Assembly: GCA_018713145.1 (NCBI GenBank)
Contig: DVFP01000006.1
Location: 1-34,348, forward strand
Source of the DNA: Candidatus Scybalocola faecavium
Lineage (GTDB): Bacteria; Bacillota; Clostridia; Lachnospirales; Lachnospiraceae
Direction: 5' to 3'
Length of the DNA: 34,348 nucleotides
The notes below the pieces were generated by a model. That model was not told the origin of the DNA. It did no database searches and worked only from the letters and a program-made list of their open reading frames with translations. The stretch's first letter is position 1; each line of letters opens with the position of its first letter. The position numbers and the translations under genes are program-made. Below are positions 1 through 8,115 of this stretch, piece after piece.

Positions 1-795
1 CAGGAATGTACCGAATATATCCTTCAGGTCATTATGGAAAAGAAGGATCTGAAGGTACAGGAGCAGGTGATCCAGCAGGACTACAAAAATCTTCAGGGCC
101 GCTCTGCCATTCTTGACTGTGTAGCTATAGACGAAGACGGCACCAAATATGATGTGGAGTTCCAGCAGGCGTCTGAAGGGGCTTCACCAAAAAGAGCCCG
201 GTATCACAGCGGCCTTATGGATATGAATACCTTAAAAGCCAGACAGGATTTTGATATGCTTCCGGAAAGTTACATGATTTTTATCACCCGGAAAGACATC
301 TTAGGCCATCATCTGCCTATCTATCATATCCGCAGAAAGATTGATGAAATTGGGGAGGATTTTAAAGATAGCGCTTACATTATCTATGTAAATTCTTCCA
401 TTGAAGAGGACACGGAACTTGGGCATCTGGTCCATGACCTCCACTGCAAAAATGCTGATGAGATGTACAGCCCTGTGCTGGCCCAGCGTGTCCGTGAGCT
501 TAAAGAAACTCAGAAGGGAGTGGATCACATGAGTGAAGTATTAGATAACCTTTTTGAAAAAATGTATAGTGAAAGGCTTAAACTTGCCGAACAGCGGGGA
601 ATATCCCTGGGGACAGAGCAGGGATTTGAGCTGGGGATGGAGCAAGGTATGGAGCAAGGCGCGCTTAACACCAAAAAAGAAACCGCTCTTTCCCTGGCCA
701 GTATAGGACTATCTACACAGCAAATTGCCCAGGTATTAAAGGAAAACATTGCTACAATCCAGGAATGGATTTCTGAAAACAGTCCCGTCAGCTGA
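1..795 (+). CDS. Rpn/PD-(D/E)XK nuclease family protein (PF12784-like), 5'-truncated by window
   Basis: The frame is open from base 1 with no stop, so the true start lies upstream; an in-frame ATG at 34 is probably internal. The visible 264 residues carry the signature of the PF12784 family (PD-(D/E)XK transposase/recombination-promoting nuclease-like proteins): 'RSAILDCVAID', then 'YDVEFQQ', which looks like the catalytic D...ExQ core, then 'RARYHSGLMD' and 'YMIFITRKDI'. The C-terminus has a repetitive Gly/Glu/Gln helix ('GTEQGFELGMEQGMEQG'), typical of these proteins, followed by a short HTH-like 'ALSLASIGLSTQQIAQVLK'. Such genes are multicopy in Clostridia and their cellular role is poorly defined. 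No transposon ends are visible nearby. Family assignment is fairly sure; activity is unknown. Confidence 0.8.
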   Translation, partial: QECTEYILQVIMEKKDLKVQEQVIQQDYKNLQGRSAILDCVAIDEDGTKYDVEFQQASEGASPKRARYHSGLMDMNTLKARQDFDMLPESYMIFITRKDILGHHLPIYHIRRKIDEIGEDFKDSAYIIYVNSSIEEDTELGHLVHDLHCKNADEMYSPVLAQRVRELKETQKGVDHMSEVLDNLFEKMYSERLKLAEQRGISLGTEQGFELGMEQGMEQGALNTKKETALSLASIGLSTQQIAQVLKENIATIQEWISENSPVS

Positions 796-866
796 ACTGT
801 CTGCTACACACTTTTGTTTAGTCGCTGTCGATTATGGTTGCAGACTCGATTTTTCATGCAGGATCC

Positions 867-1136
867 GCAATTTTTAGTTTCACTGAGAAGATTAAGTCCA
901 CTTCGGCTATCAAATGGATTTTGTTGATTAGGGCCGTAGGATTTTCCATCGGAGTTCGGCTAACATCGGCAAAACTGTAATTATAGCCTAATTTTGCACC
1001 CAAATCGTTCAGCTATAGATTGAAAAATTTCAATACAAGCCGAACTGAAGCAAGAAAAGTTAGGCCATAATCAGCGAAATTGCAAATCAGGCCGAAGTGA
1101 GAGCCTAAATTCTACGGCTACCAAGACTAAAATTGC
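867..1136. repeat. Imperfect ~270-bp palindrome in gene-free spacer (foldback/MITE-like)
   Basis: The spacer 796-1246 has no convincing gene. It contains nested inverted repeats sharing one centre near 1000: TATAGC (982-987) with GCTATA (1012-1017); AGTTCGGCT (953-961) with AGCCGAACT (1038-1046); CACTTCGGC (899-907) with GCCGAAGTG (1091-1099); GCAATTTTTAGT (867-878) with ACTAAAATTGC (1126-1136). The sequence between the paired arms also matches imperfectly in inverted orientation (for example TGATTA and GGCC). It could be a miniature foldback element or a structured RNA. No target-site duplication was recognised. Confidence 0.6.
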
Positions 1137-1197
1137 ATTTTGGGGTGTAGTTGGATAAATTGACATCCGAATATATTTGTTTGACACGCTTCAGGCT

Positions 1198-1225
1198 GGT
1201 AACCGTATCCCCTGATACGGTTACC
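1198..1225. terminator. Perfect 12-bp hairpin downstream of the metalloprotease gene
   Basis: GGTAACCGTATC (1198-1209), loop CCCT, and GATACGGTTACC (1214-1225) form a perfect stem. TTTT follows on the plus strand. On the minus strand it lies 21 nt past the metalloprotease stop but lacks a U tract. It is probably a terminator, stronger on the plus strand. Confidence 0.6.
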
Positions 1226-1246
1226 TTTTGGCTTCCCGCCATAGGA

Positions 1247-2827
1247 TCAGAATCCCGCATATTCCCTGTAATCTGCCAAAATCTCTTCAAAATCTTCTGG
1301 AAATACATCCGTATAGGCATACTCTCCCTGCATAACCTTTATGAGCATATCCAGACCATAAGTTTCTGCCAGGTATTTTGTGAGTACATAAGCTTCTACA
1401 TAAGTTAAAGCATTTCCACCTACAGCCTCAACCCCTTCTCCGTCAATTAAAACACTGGTATTAGCAAAGGTTAAGGTTGTCTCACATTCTGGATCACCAA
1501 GCAGACTTGCGCCAATCGCCTCATACAAAAATGCATAATCCTCCCGTGTTTCCAAAGTCATTTCCTTATTCTGACTTAAGTAATAGTCTCTGATATGTTG
1601 CATCATCAGCCTATCTCCTGCATTATCCAACTGATTGTCCATATCCTCATCAACAACATATTTGTATACCGTTTCCAGTTGAGAAAAGCACCTGACATTA
1701 GCAGGAATAGAGAAAAATTCAGCCATTCCTTCCGTTAACCATGATAGGCTTGAATCTGTAGAAAAACTCCAACAATGACCAATCTCATGACAAAGAGCAT
1801 CGGCATAACGTAGCGTGATTATACCGTCCTCCGCTGTAAGGGAAGGCACATCTGCCTCTTCATTCTCTAAATAAACATAAATTCCTCTGTTTATATTCTC
1901 TTCCAACAGCCCATAAGCCTCCGGTTCATTTTCCCTGAAATTTTGTAGCATATAGCTATAATCATCAAACCACTGTGTCAAAAAAGAATATACAGCATCC
2001 GCGTCCTCCAGCCAGTTTATGGGTTTCATATAAAAAGTAAAATTCTCATAAGTCAGCTCCATTACACTGCCGTCATCAGTCACATACGCTACCTGATCTG
2101 CCTCTGCCGGAAAGTCCTCCCCACAGGCAAGGCCCAGACTTTCTGCCCAGGCTTTACGGTACTCACTCATATCGCTGCTTTCAAGGAACTGATCCATGCC
2201 GTACTCAGAAATACAGTATTGAGTCAATGCCTCTGCTGTGGCCTGGGCCATAGCTACTGTACTTTCGTCGGCAAAATTCTCTGAGAAATAAACAGGCAAA
2301 AGTGAAAATGTCCCGTCATGCTCTCCGTCCTGATAATAAGTTTCCAATTCCTGACTATCCGGTGTTTCACTGGCTTCAGAGCAAAAAATATACCGGGAAA
2401 GGCCATAAGCCTTCCAAAAGGTATCCTGATCTAAGGCTGCCTGGATCAAATACTGACGGTATTCCCCGCTTTCTAACTGATCCCTTGTGCAAAATACTTT
2501 ATTCTCCCCGGCCTGGGGATTGCCGGACAATGTTTCTAACACAATATAAACATCCACAGGATCCCCGGCGGGCGCGCCAGCCTCATCCATAAGGTCAAGG
2601 TCTGACTGGATTTGTTCCAGCATGGCATTTCCTGCAGTTTCATCAAATATGGAGGATGCAACATGTAAGGTCAGGTTGCCTGTCGTCTTGTCCATGGTGG
2701 CAAACTCAGCGGCATAGGCATCCTCTCTTTCATGTTCTCCCTCTACAAACCCCTGCTCCTGAGCGCTGCATCCCGCCAAAGTCAGGGTAAAAAGTGTTAA
2801 AGCAGCTGCAAAAATCTTTTTTGTCAT
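1247..2827 (-). CDS. Lipoprotein with gluzincin zinc-metalloprotease domain (HEIGH)
   Basis: This is a 526-aa exported lipoprotein. The N-terminal signal has a lipobox LAGC with lipidated Cys20. A zinc-protease site is visible: H347-E348-I-G-H351, followed by 'WLTEGMAEFF', where Glu366 is the likely third zinc ligand by analogy with the WLxEGxA motif of M1/peptidase-MA gluzincins. The long N-terminal region (about 25-330) was not recognised and may bind substrate. GGAG lies upstream of the ATG. It is last in the minus-strand unit after two ABC exporters, 20 nt past the second. It should act outside the membrane. It could process an exported peptide, possibly the lanthipeptide leader encoded upstream, but this is inference from proximity alone. 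Confidence 0.75.
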   Translation of the reverse strand: MTKKIFAAALTLFTLTLAGCSAQEQGFVEGEHEREDAYAAEFATMDKTTGNLTLHVASSIFDETAGNAMLEQIQSDLDLMDEAGAPAGDPVDVYIVLETLSGNPQAGENKVFCTRDQLESGEYRQYLIQAALDQDTFWKAYGLSRYIFCSEASETPDSQELETYYQDGEHDGTFSLLPVYFSENFADESTVAMAQATAEALTQYCISEYGMDQFLESSDMSEYRKAWAESLGLACGEDFPAEADQVAYVTDDGSVMELTYENFTFYMKPINWLEDADAVYSFLTQWFDDYSYMLQNFRENEPEAYGLLEENINRGIYVYLENEEADVPSLTAEDGIITLRYADALCHEIGHCWSFSTDSSLSWLTEGMAEFFSIPANVRCFSQLETVYKYVVDEDMDNQLDNAGDRLMMQHIRDYYLSQNKEMTLETREDYAFLYEAIGASLLGDPECETTLTFANTSVLIDGEGVEAVGGNALTYVEAYVLTKYLAETYGLDMLIKVMQGEYAYTDVFPEDFEEILADYREYAGF

Positions 2828-2847
2828 AACAATCTCCTCGTCATTTT

Positions 2848-4707
2848 TTATTTATACCACTTTGCCTGAGCCTGATAAAGTTCCCTGTAATAGCTGCAAC
2901 GACCCATCAGCGTGTCATGGCTTCCCATGTCCAAAAGCTTCCCGTCTTTTAGCACAAGGATACGGTCAGCGATCTTGGCCGAGCCAAGACGGTGGGTGAC
3001 GATCACAGACAGCTTTTCTTTGGAAATCCTGGCAAAGGTTTTATATAAGGCCGCCTCCTCAATAGGATCAATGGCGGCTGTAGGTTCGTCTAAAATAATA
3101 ATCTCATGCTCCCGAAACAATCCCCGGCTCATGGCCACCCGCTGCCACTGGCCTCCGGACAGATCCACGCCGCCAAATTCTGTATAGAGCATAGTATCTA
3201 TTCCTAAAGGAAAGCTTCCCGCTTCCAGGTCCAGGCCCACGCTGGCGCATATTTGAGGAATATGTTCCCAATCCTTCTGCCGCTCATGATCGCTGATCAC
3301 CACATTATCCTTTAAAGACATAGGGTATCTTTGATAATTTTGAAATACAGCAGAACAGTTTTTAAGCGCCGGAAACGCCGGATGATCCGGGTCTTTGTCT
3401 TTTGGGGTCCCCCTGGGCAGCTCATAAATGATCCGTCCTTTGACCGGGGAATACAGTCCAAGGATCAGGCGGGCCAGAGTGGTCTTTCCGGCACCGTTTT
3501 CTCCCACCAAAGCAATAGATTCCCCTGGAGATAAAGTAAGCGAAATATCTTCAAGAGCGTATTTCTCCTGATTGGGATAGGCAAAAGAAACATGATCCAA
3601 AATAATCCTTGTTCCAAGGGCTTCCGTATCATTTTCCTTCGGATACCGAAGCTCCACACTTCCCGGCCCCGGCCTGGAAGGCTCATACTCAAGGAAGCGC
3701 TGATAATTTCCCACAGCAAAGGCATTTCTTGTAATATTCCTGAAAATGCCTACAAAAACTTCTCTGGCATACATATACATAGAGGTGACGCCTCCGAAAA
3801 CGGCGGCAAAGCTGCCTACAGTAATGCGCCCTGCCAGCATTTCCCAAACAAGGAGCAAAAGGATGCCTATGTATCCCAAAACCGTAAGGGTACTTAAAAC
3901 CAGATCCAGCCTAAGCTGACGCCGGGCGGTGGATTTAAGCTTATCAGTGACGACGCCCACCCCATGGCGGTACTTATCCATAAAATAATGAAATACTCCC
4001 AGGGTCCGTATCTCCTTCACCGTATCCCGGCTGCACAGGACTTTTTCAAAATAGCTCTCCCGCCTGCGCCAGATCACAGCCTCATCCTCTGTTTTTCCAA
4101 ACCAGCGGTACCGGACCACCTGCCCGCCGATCACCGGGAGAAAGATCAGAAGGATCAAAAAGATCAGCAAAGGAGACAGCTGGCGCAAATACAGGCCCAT
4201 AAAAATAAAGTAAGGGAGATAAAACGTAAATACAATCAAAATAAATTGGGCTACCCGAAAGCCCTGTTCCAGTCCGTTTTTTGCTCCCTGGAGCATATTC
4301 AGGAAATCCGTCTGCTCATAATCCGCCGGAGATACCATAGAAGCTTTCCTCTGGAGCTGATGATGGAGGGCCTTAAGGATTTTGGGAGAACGGTATTCCA
4401 GCCGGAAATTAGACAGGCCATTTACCGCCTCCAGGACGACCAAAGCCAGGGCAAACCCGGCAAAAGGAAGGATCAGTCCCCTGACAGAGCCTGTTCCCTC
4501 CCAGTTTTCCACGGCGTCAAAAAGCTGCTGGCTAAAGATCACAACAGCCACAGAACAGGCTGCGTGAAAAATGTCGCAAATGCTCCACAAAATCGTCTGC
4601 ACCGGACTTATGGCAAAGATTTTTCCAACCAGTCCCGCGAAAGCGCGCAGCAGCAGAGGGCCGCCTTTACCCCTGGAAGTCTGGGACTTGTGTTTCCCGG
4701 TCATCAT
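2848..4707 (-). CDS. ABC exporter half-transporter (TMD-NBD), second of a pair
   Basis: This is an ABC exporter with an N-terminal six-helix transmembrane domain (about residues 25-330) and a C-terminal nucleotide-binding domain. All key motifs are present: Walker A GENGAGKTT, signature LSGGQWQRVA, Walker B IIILDEPTAA and H-loop THRLGS. There is no N-terminal C39 peptidase domain. The frame extends to an ATG at 4728, but AAAGGGGG sits just before the ATG-ATG at 4707/4704, so 4707 is preferred (about 619 aa). It overlaps the 3' end of the preceding exporter by about 41 nt, implying translational coupling and a heterodimer. Both NBDs look catalytically intact, unlike many heterodimers with one degenerate site. 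Substrate unknown; a peptide is plausible. Confidence 0.85.
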   Translation of the reverse strand: MMTGKHKSQTSRGKGGPLLLRAFAGLVGKIFAISPVQTILWSICDIFHAACSVAVVIFSQQLFDAVENWEGTGSVRGLILPFAGFALALVVLEAVNGLSNFRLEYRSPKILKALHHQLQRKASMVSPADYEQTDFLNMLQGAKNGLEQGFRVAQFILIVFTFYLPYFIFMGLYLRQLSPLLIFLILLIFLPVIGGQVVRYRWFGKTEDEAVIWRRRESYFEKVLCSRDTVKEIRTLGVFHYFMDKYRHGVGVVTDKLKSTARRQLRLDLVLSTLTVLGYIGILLLLVWEMLAGRITVGSFAAVFGGVTSMYMYAREVFVGIFRNITRNAFAVGNYQRFLEYEPSRPGPGSVELRYPKENDTEALGTRIILDHVSFAYPNQEKYALEDISLTLSPGESIALVGENGAGKTTLARLILGLYSPVKGRIIYELPRGTPKDKDPDHPAFPALKNCSAVFQNYQRYPMSLKDNVVISDHERQKDWEHIPQICASVGLDLEAGSFPLGIDTMLYTEFGGVDLSGGQWQRVAMSRGLFREHEIIILDEPTAAIDPIEEAALYKTFARISKEKLSVIVTHRLGSAKIADRILVLKDGKLLDMGSHDTLMGRCSYYRELYQAQAKWYK

Positions 4708-6424
4708 ACCACCCCCTTTGACTTTCATACATAAGCTTATAAAGGCCGTTTTCGGCCATTAACTCACTGTGGGTTCCCTGCTCCCGGACCTGCCCGTGAT
4801 CCAGCACAAGGATCTGATCCGCCAGGCTCACAGAACCTAAACGGTGGGTAATGAGCAATGCGGTACGCTTTTGGCTGATCCTGGCAAAATTTTCATAAAG
4901 CTGGGATTCACTGATCGGGTCTAAGGCCGCCGTAGGCTCATCTAAAACCACCAGCGGCGACGGGGAAAGAAGCACCCGGATCATGGCCAGCTTTTGCCAC
5001 TGACCTCCGGACAGGTCCACCCCATCCTCACTTAGCTTTCCAAGAATAGTGTTAAGTCCCCGGGGCAGGCTCCGGCACATTTCCCAAAGGCCCATATCTT
5101 TAAGGAGACTTTGGATCCGGCCTGTATCTTCCCGCTGAAAGCCCCGGCCTTCATTTCCTAAAGTCATATTATCATAAACAGAAACTTCAAACCGTCCAAA
5201 ATCCTGAAACAACACCGTCACATAAGACTTCAGCTCTGCCCGGCTGTACTCCCGGATAGAGCGGCCATTGATCCGGATCTCCCCTTCAAAATCCTCATAC
5301 AGCTCGGTCAGCAATTTAATGATCGTAGTCTTTCCGGCTCCATTAGCCCCTACCAGGGCGTAATGCCTGTCCTTTTCCATAACAAAGCTCAGATCATCCA
5401 GCACTTTCCTTTTACTTCCCGGATAGGCAAAGGATACATGGGAAAATTCGATCCGCTCCAGCTTTGGGATCTCTGGCGCGGGAGCATCCAGTATCCCCTC
5501 CTGTTCCCGAAGTTTTAAAAATGCCCTAAGATCCTTTAAATATTCCCGGTAAACCGCCGCCTGGGCCACCTGATCTGAAAGATCCCAGGACAACAAACTT
5601 ACCAGATTTTGAGCTCCCTGAATCAAGGCAATAAACATTCCGGCAGAAATCTGTCCCCGGGCAATGGGCCATAAAAGCACAAAGGCACAGGCCAGGGTCA
5701 CGGCTGTAGCTGCAATACTGATCCCCTTGATCTGAAACAGATTTTTAACCACCACCGCCCGCTCTTTTTTCCGGGCCTGCATATAGGCATCATCCCATTT
5801 TTTCTGAACAAAAGGAAGATAAGAAAAAAGCGTCCGCTCATCCGCGCAGCTCCGGTCCAGAAGCATTTCCTCCAGGGCATCGCTCTGACGCTTTTTCCCG
5901 GACACCTGCTGCCGGGCCCGGTATTGTCTTAATCCGCCCATCCAGCTCATCCAGGCCACCAGGCAAAAAATGACCAGAATGGGAAAAACTGCCTGCCAGA
6001 CCTGAAAAACAAGGACTGTCATAAAGCCTGCCGCCTGAACGATGATCCCGCCAATGCCTAAAACCCCGTCCATGCCTTTCATCACATGGTCTGAAGCGTC
6101 CTGCCGGACCCGAAGGATCCGGTCAGCAATTTGGGGATTTTCAATATCTTCAAGATAAAGGCCGGAGGTCTTTTGGACCAATGCCGCCTTGTACTTTCTC
6201 TCAACCTCATTTTCGATCCGCTGACGGCACCACTCCGCCAAAGGAGAGATTAAAATATTCACAAGAAGGATCAGGCCCAAAAGAACAAGAAAAATACCCA
6301 GGCGGGCAAGGCCCTGTCCCTGGGTCAAAAATCCAACAGCCGTATCAAGGAAAAGGGCATTGACCCAGATCCTTATTGTTGGGATGAGCCAGCCTGTCAC
6401 GGTAAGGATAACATACAGGCTCAT
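4667..6424 (-). CDS. ABC exporter half-transporter (TMD-NBD), N-terminus apparently frameshifted
   Basis: 585 residues read from the ATG at 6424. Transmembrane helices span about 1-290. NBD motifs: Walker A GANGAGKTT (358-366), Q-loop Gln407, signature LSGGQWQ, Walker B VVLDEPTAA, H-loop His527. There is no C39 domain. The 6424 start lies inside the expected first-helix region. Upstream, the ATG at 6492 begins MFQFEKYSLF in another frame. One extra T in the T5 run (near 6463-6467) would join this to 'SGLAIPFRCARGWMSL', which resembles a natural exporter N-terminus. So the gene is either a 1-nt deletion allele that still makes a slightly shortened protein from 6424, or a slippage or sequencing artefact. 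It pairs with the overlapping downstream exporter. Confidence 0.8.
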   Translation of the reverse strand: MSLYVILTVTGWLIPTIRIWVNALFLDTAVGFLTQGQGLARLGIFLVLLGLILLVNILISPLAEWCRQRIENEVERKYKAALVQKTSGLYLEDIENPQIADRILRVRQDASDHVMKGMDGVLGIGGIIVQAAGFMTVLVFQVWQAVFPILVIFCLVAWMSWMGGLRQYRARQQVSGKKRQSDALEEMLLDRSCADERTLFSYLPFVQKKWDDAYMQARKKERAVVVKNLFQIKGISIAATAVTLACAFVLLWPIARGQISAGMFIALIQGAQNLVSLLSWDLSDQVAQAAVYREYLKDLRAFLKLREQEGILDAPAPEIPKLERIEFSHVSFAYPGSKRKVLDDLSFVMEKDRHYALVGANGAGKTTIIKLLTELYEDFEGEIRINGRSIREYSRAELKSYVTVLFQDFGRFEVSVYDNMTLGNEGRGFQREDTGRIQSLLKDMGLWEMCRSLPRGLNTILGKLSEDGVDLSGGQWQKLAMIRVLLSPSPLVVLDEPTAALDPISESQLYENFARISQKRTALLITHRLGSVSLADQILVLDHGQVREQGTHSELMAENGLYKLMYESQRGWYDDRETQVPDFQG

Positions 6425-6505
6425 CCATCCTCTGGCACATCGAAAAGGAATGGCAAGACCGGAAAAAGACTGTATTTTTCAAATTGAAACATGTTATAAT
6501 AATTT

Positions 6506-6769
6506 CTAATACACTGCTTTTCTTGCATTTTCATAATCTTTCCGCCGTACATAGATTTTGTAAATAAACGATGTAGTGTTAAACTGATTGTAGCGCATCC
6601 CCACGCCCGCTGCCATGCAGGAATCAATACTTTGTCCGAAGCCGCCCCGGTTCCGTACAGGGTCCACCTTGTAAGAAATCCCCGCTTTTTGTAATTTAAA
6701 CTTTACATCTCCCACCTGCTGAGGATCCGATTCAGTGGCTAATAATTTTCGATTCAAAAAAAAGATCAT
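6506..6769 (-). CDS. Small DUF2007-like protein, function unknown
   Basis: 87 aa with a good site (GGGAGGGG about 6 nt before the ATG). The beginning 'LATESDPQQVGDVKFKLQKAG' and the end 'YKIYVRRKDYENARKAV' follow the beta-alpha...beta-alpha pattern of DUF2007 'putative signal transducing' proteins, in which a short alpha/beta domain ends in a YVxxxDxExAR-like helix. The middle 'DPVRNRGGFGQS' is a conserved-looking basic/glycine segment. No signal peptide or membrane segment. It lies first in the exporter unit behind its own promoter. The assignment is by motif impression only. Confidence 0.6.
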   Translation of the reverse strand: MIFFLNRKLLATESDPQQVGDVKFKLQKAGISYKVDPVRNRGGFGQSIDSCMAAGVGMRYNQFNTTSFIYKIYVRRKDYENARKAVY

Positions 6770-6804
6770 AAGATTTCCCCTCCCTGTTTTATTTCTTTGA
6801 ATAT

Positions 6805-6833
6805 ATTATAGCAATTTTATGAATACATTCCAA
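6805..6833 (-). promoter_or_regulatory. Promoter for the DUF2007-like/ABC exporter/metalloprotease unit
   Basis: On the minus strand, TTGGAA (6828-6833), a 17-nt spacer and TATAAT (6805-6810), about 35 nt before the start codon at 6769. The -35 overlaps the end of the upstream gene. It suggests that genes 1247-6769 can be transcribed separately from the lanthipeptide immunity-type operon. Confidence 0.6.
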
Positions 6834-7473
6834 GCACCATCTTCTTTAGTGCTTCCATACTTTCCAACGTTTTTTCGGTACACCCGAAAAATTCATTGTT
6901 TTTTACCGACTCATAGGGAACATATGTCGATTCCCCTTTTACCGGCGCAGTAACATTTTCATACGTGTCATAAGAAAATACAGGACTTATAAACGACTCG
7001 TCATAAACACGGTAAATATTATCCGCTCCATCTAAGTTCTTTGCCTTTCCGGAAAGAAAAACCAAATATTCCTTGCCGGGAACCATAGGGTGGACAAAAT
7101 TACATTCAATGGACTGCGGCTGTGAAAAAGTCAGACTCCAGCCTTGTGATATAAGAAAAATCTCATCCCCGGCATCCACTCCCTCTCCTGAATAAACCTG
7201 ACGGATCTCAACCTTCTGGCGGCTGCCATTAAAAATATATTCCCGCTCTTCCAGGGGCGAAACCCGCAAAATAAAAGGCTGCCCGGCAAGTATTTCAGGC
7301 AGTGTTTCCGCCTCTGAAGCAGCCAGCTCTTCCGGGAGCTGGGCCACGTTAAAGTTTTGCTGCCAGTTTTCCTGCTCTGTCACATTGGTATAATTTTCTT
7401 TCATAAAAATCCCAAAGGCCGCAGCCAGTATATACAGACCTGCAAACCCAAAGATCAGCCACCGGTATTTCAT
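6817..7473 (-). CDS. Membrane-anchored extracytoplasmic protein of the lanthipeptide/ABC operon
   Basis: About 218 aa. One N-terminal hydrophobic helix ('WLIFGFAGLYILAAAFGIF') anchors a hydrophilic, probably beta-rich extracellular domain. AGGAGG lies 7 nt before the ATG at 7473; an in-frame GTG at 7479 is too close to that site. The gene is 14 nt downstream of the ABC ATPase and is last in this operon. The family was not recognised. Position suggests an accessory or immunity partner of the LanFEG-like transporter, such as a LanI/LanH-type protein, but no such homology was seen. The extracellular part has a single Cys in the 'NNEFFGCTEKTLESM' tail and one near 'SIECNFVHP'. Confidence 0.65.
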   Translation of the reverse strand: MKYRWLIFGFAGLYILAAAFGIFMKENYTNVTEQENWQQNFNVAQLPEELAASEAETLPEILAGQPFILRVSPLEEREYIFNGSRQKVEIRQVYSGEGVDAGDEIFLISQGWSLTFSQPQSIECNFVHPMVPGKEYLVFLSGKAKNLDGADNIYRVYDESFISPVFSYDTYENVTAPVKGESTYVPYESVKNNEFFGCTEKTLESMEALKKMVLGMYS

Positions 7474-7487
7474 TCCCACCCCTCCTA

Positions 7488-8114
7488 TCAGACGATCTTT
7501 CCATTTTCAATATGGAAAATTTCATCTCCAAGAAACTCCAATTCCTCCAAATTATGGCTGGCAATAAGGATCAGCGCTCCGCGCGCCTTTTCTTCCAGCA
7601 AAATTTTCCGGACAAACTCAACGCCCTCATCATCTAATGCATTGGTCGGCTCATCCAGCATAAGCACATCCGGCTTTTCCATAACCGCCTGAGCTATGGC
7701 AAGGCGCTGTTTCATTCCCAGAGAATATTTGCCATATAAACGCCGGTCTTTCGGATCAAGACCTACCCGTTCTATAGCTGAGCAGATCTCCTGCTCTCCG
7801 GCTATTTTCCTATACTTTGCTAAATATTTTAAATTTTCAAATCCTGTAAAATGGGGATACAGTCCTACGTTTTCCAAAACGATCCCCAAACTTGGCAGCA
7901 CAGAAAAATCTTTTTTCAAAACCTTGCCATCCCAGGATACTGTCCCGGAGGTTACGGACATAAGACCAGACAGCGCCCGGAAAAGCATCGTCTTTCCCGA
8001 TCCGTTTTTTCCTCGAAATCCATAAATATGCCCCCTGTCAAGCTCCAGACAAATATCCGATAATATTTCTTTTCCTTTAATGGTTTTACACACCTTATCC
8101 GCGATCAGTTTCAT
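7488..8114 (-). CDS. ABC transporter ATP-binding protein (BcrA/LanF type)
   Basis: A stand-alone ATPase of about 208 aa. Motifs: Walker A GKNGSGKTM, signature YSLGMKQRLAIA (the SLGMKQR form is typical of BcrA/LanF immunity ATPases), Walker B VLMLDEPTNAL and H-loop ASHN. The start is set at 8114: the preceding permease ends at 8116 (GTA TAG G ATG), GGGGGTG precedes it, and family members begin near this methionine. It should energise the two permeases encoded just upstream. In lanthipeptide loci this arrangement typically gives self-immunity by expelling peptide from the membrane; that role is inferred from context. Confidence 0.87.
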   Translation of the reverse strand: MKLIADKVCKTIKGKEILSDICLELDRGHIYGFRGKNGSGKTMLFRALSGLMSVTSGTVSWDGKVLKKDFSVLPSLGIVLENVGLYPHFTGFENLKYLAKYRKIAGEQEICSAIERVGLDPKDRRLYGKYSLGMKQRLAIAQAVMEKPDVLMLDEPTNALDDEGVEFVRKILLEEKARGALILIASHNLEELEFLGDEIFHIENGKIV

Positions 8115-8115
8115 C

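Noticed and set aside
796..1246. CRISPR array suggested by recurring TTCGGC/GCCGAA motifs
   Set aside because: Copies are in opposite orientations and symmetric about one centre, with no regular repeat-spacer pattern.
2848..6424. Calling one of the ABC exporters LanT
   Set aside because: Neither has a C39 peptidase domain, and the unit has a separate promoter; an export role for the lanthipeptide is only a hypothesis.
7357..7692. Plus-strand open frames opposite the ABC ATPase, LanM and exporter genes (several of 60-250 codons)
   Set aside because: They mirror well-supported minus-strand genes, lack ribosome sites and encode low-complexity, Pro/Arg/Ser-rich sequence.
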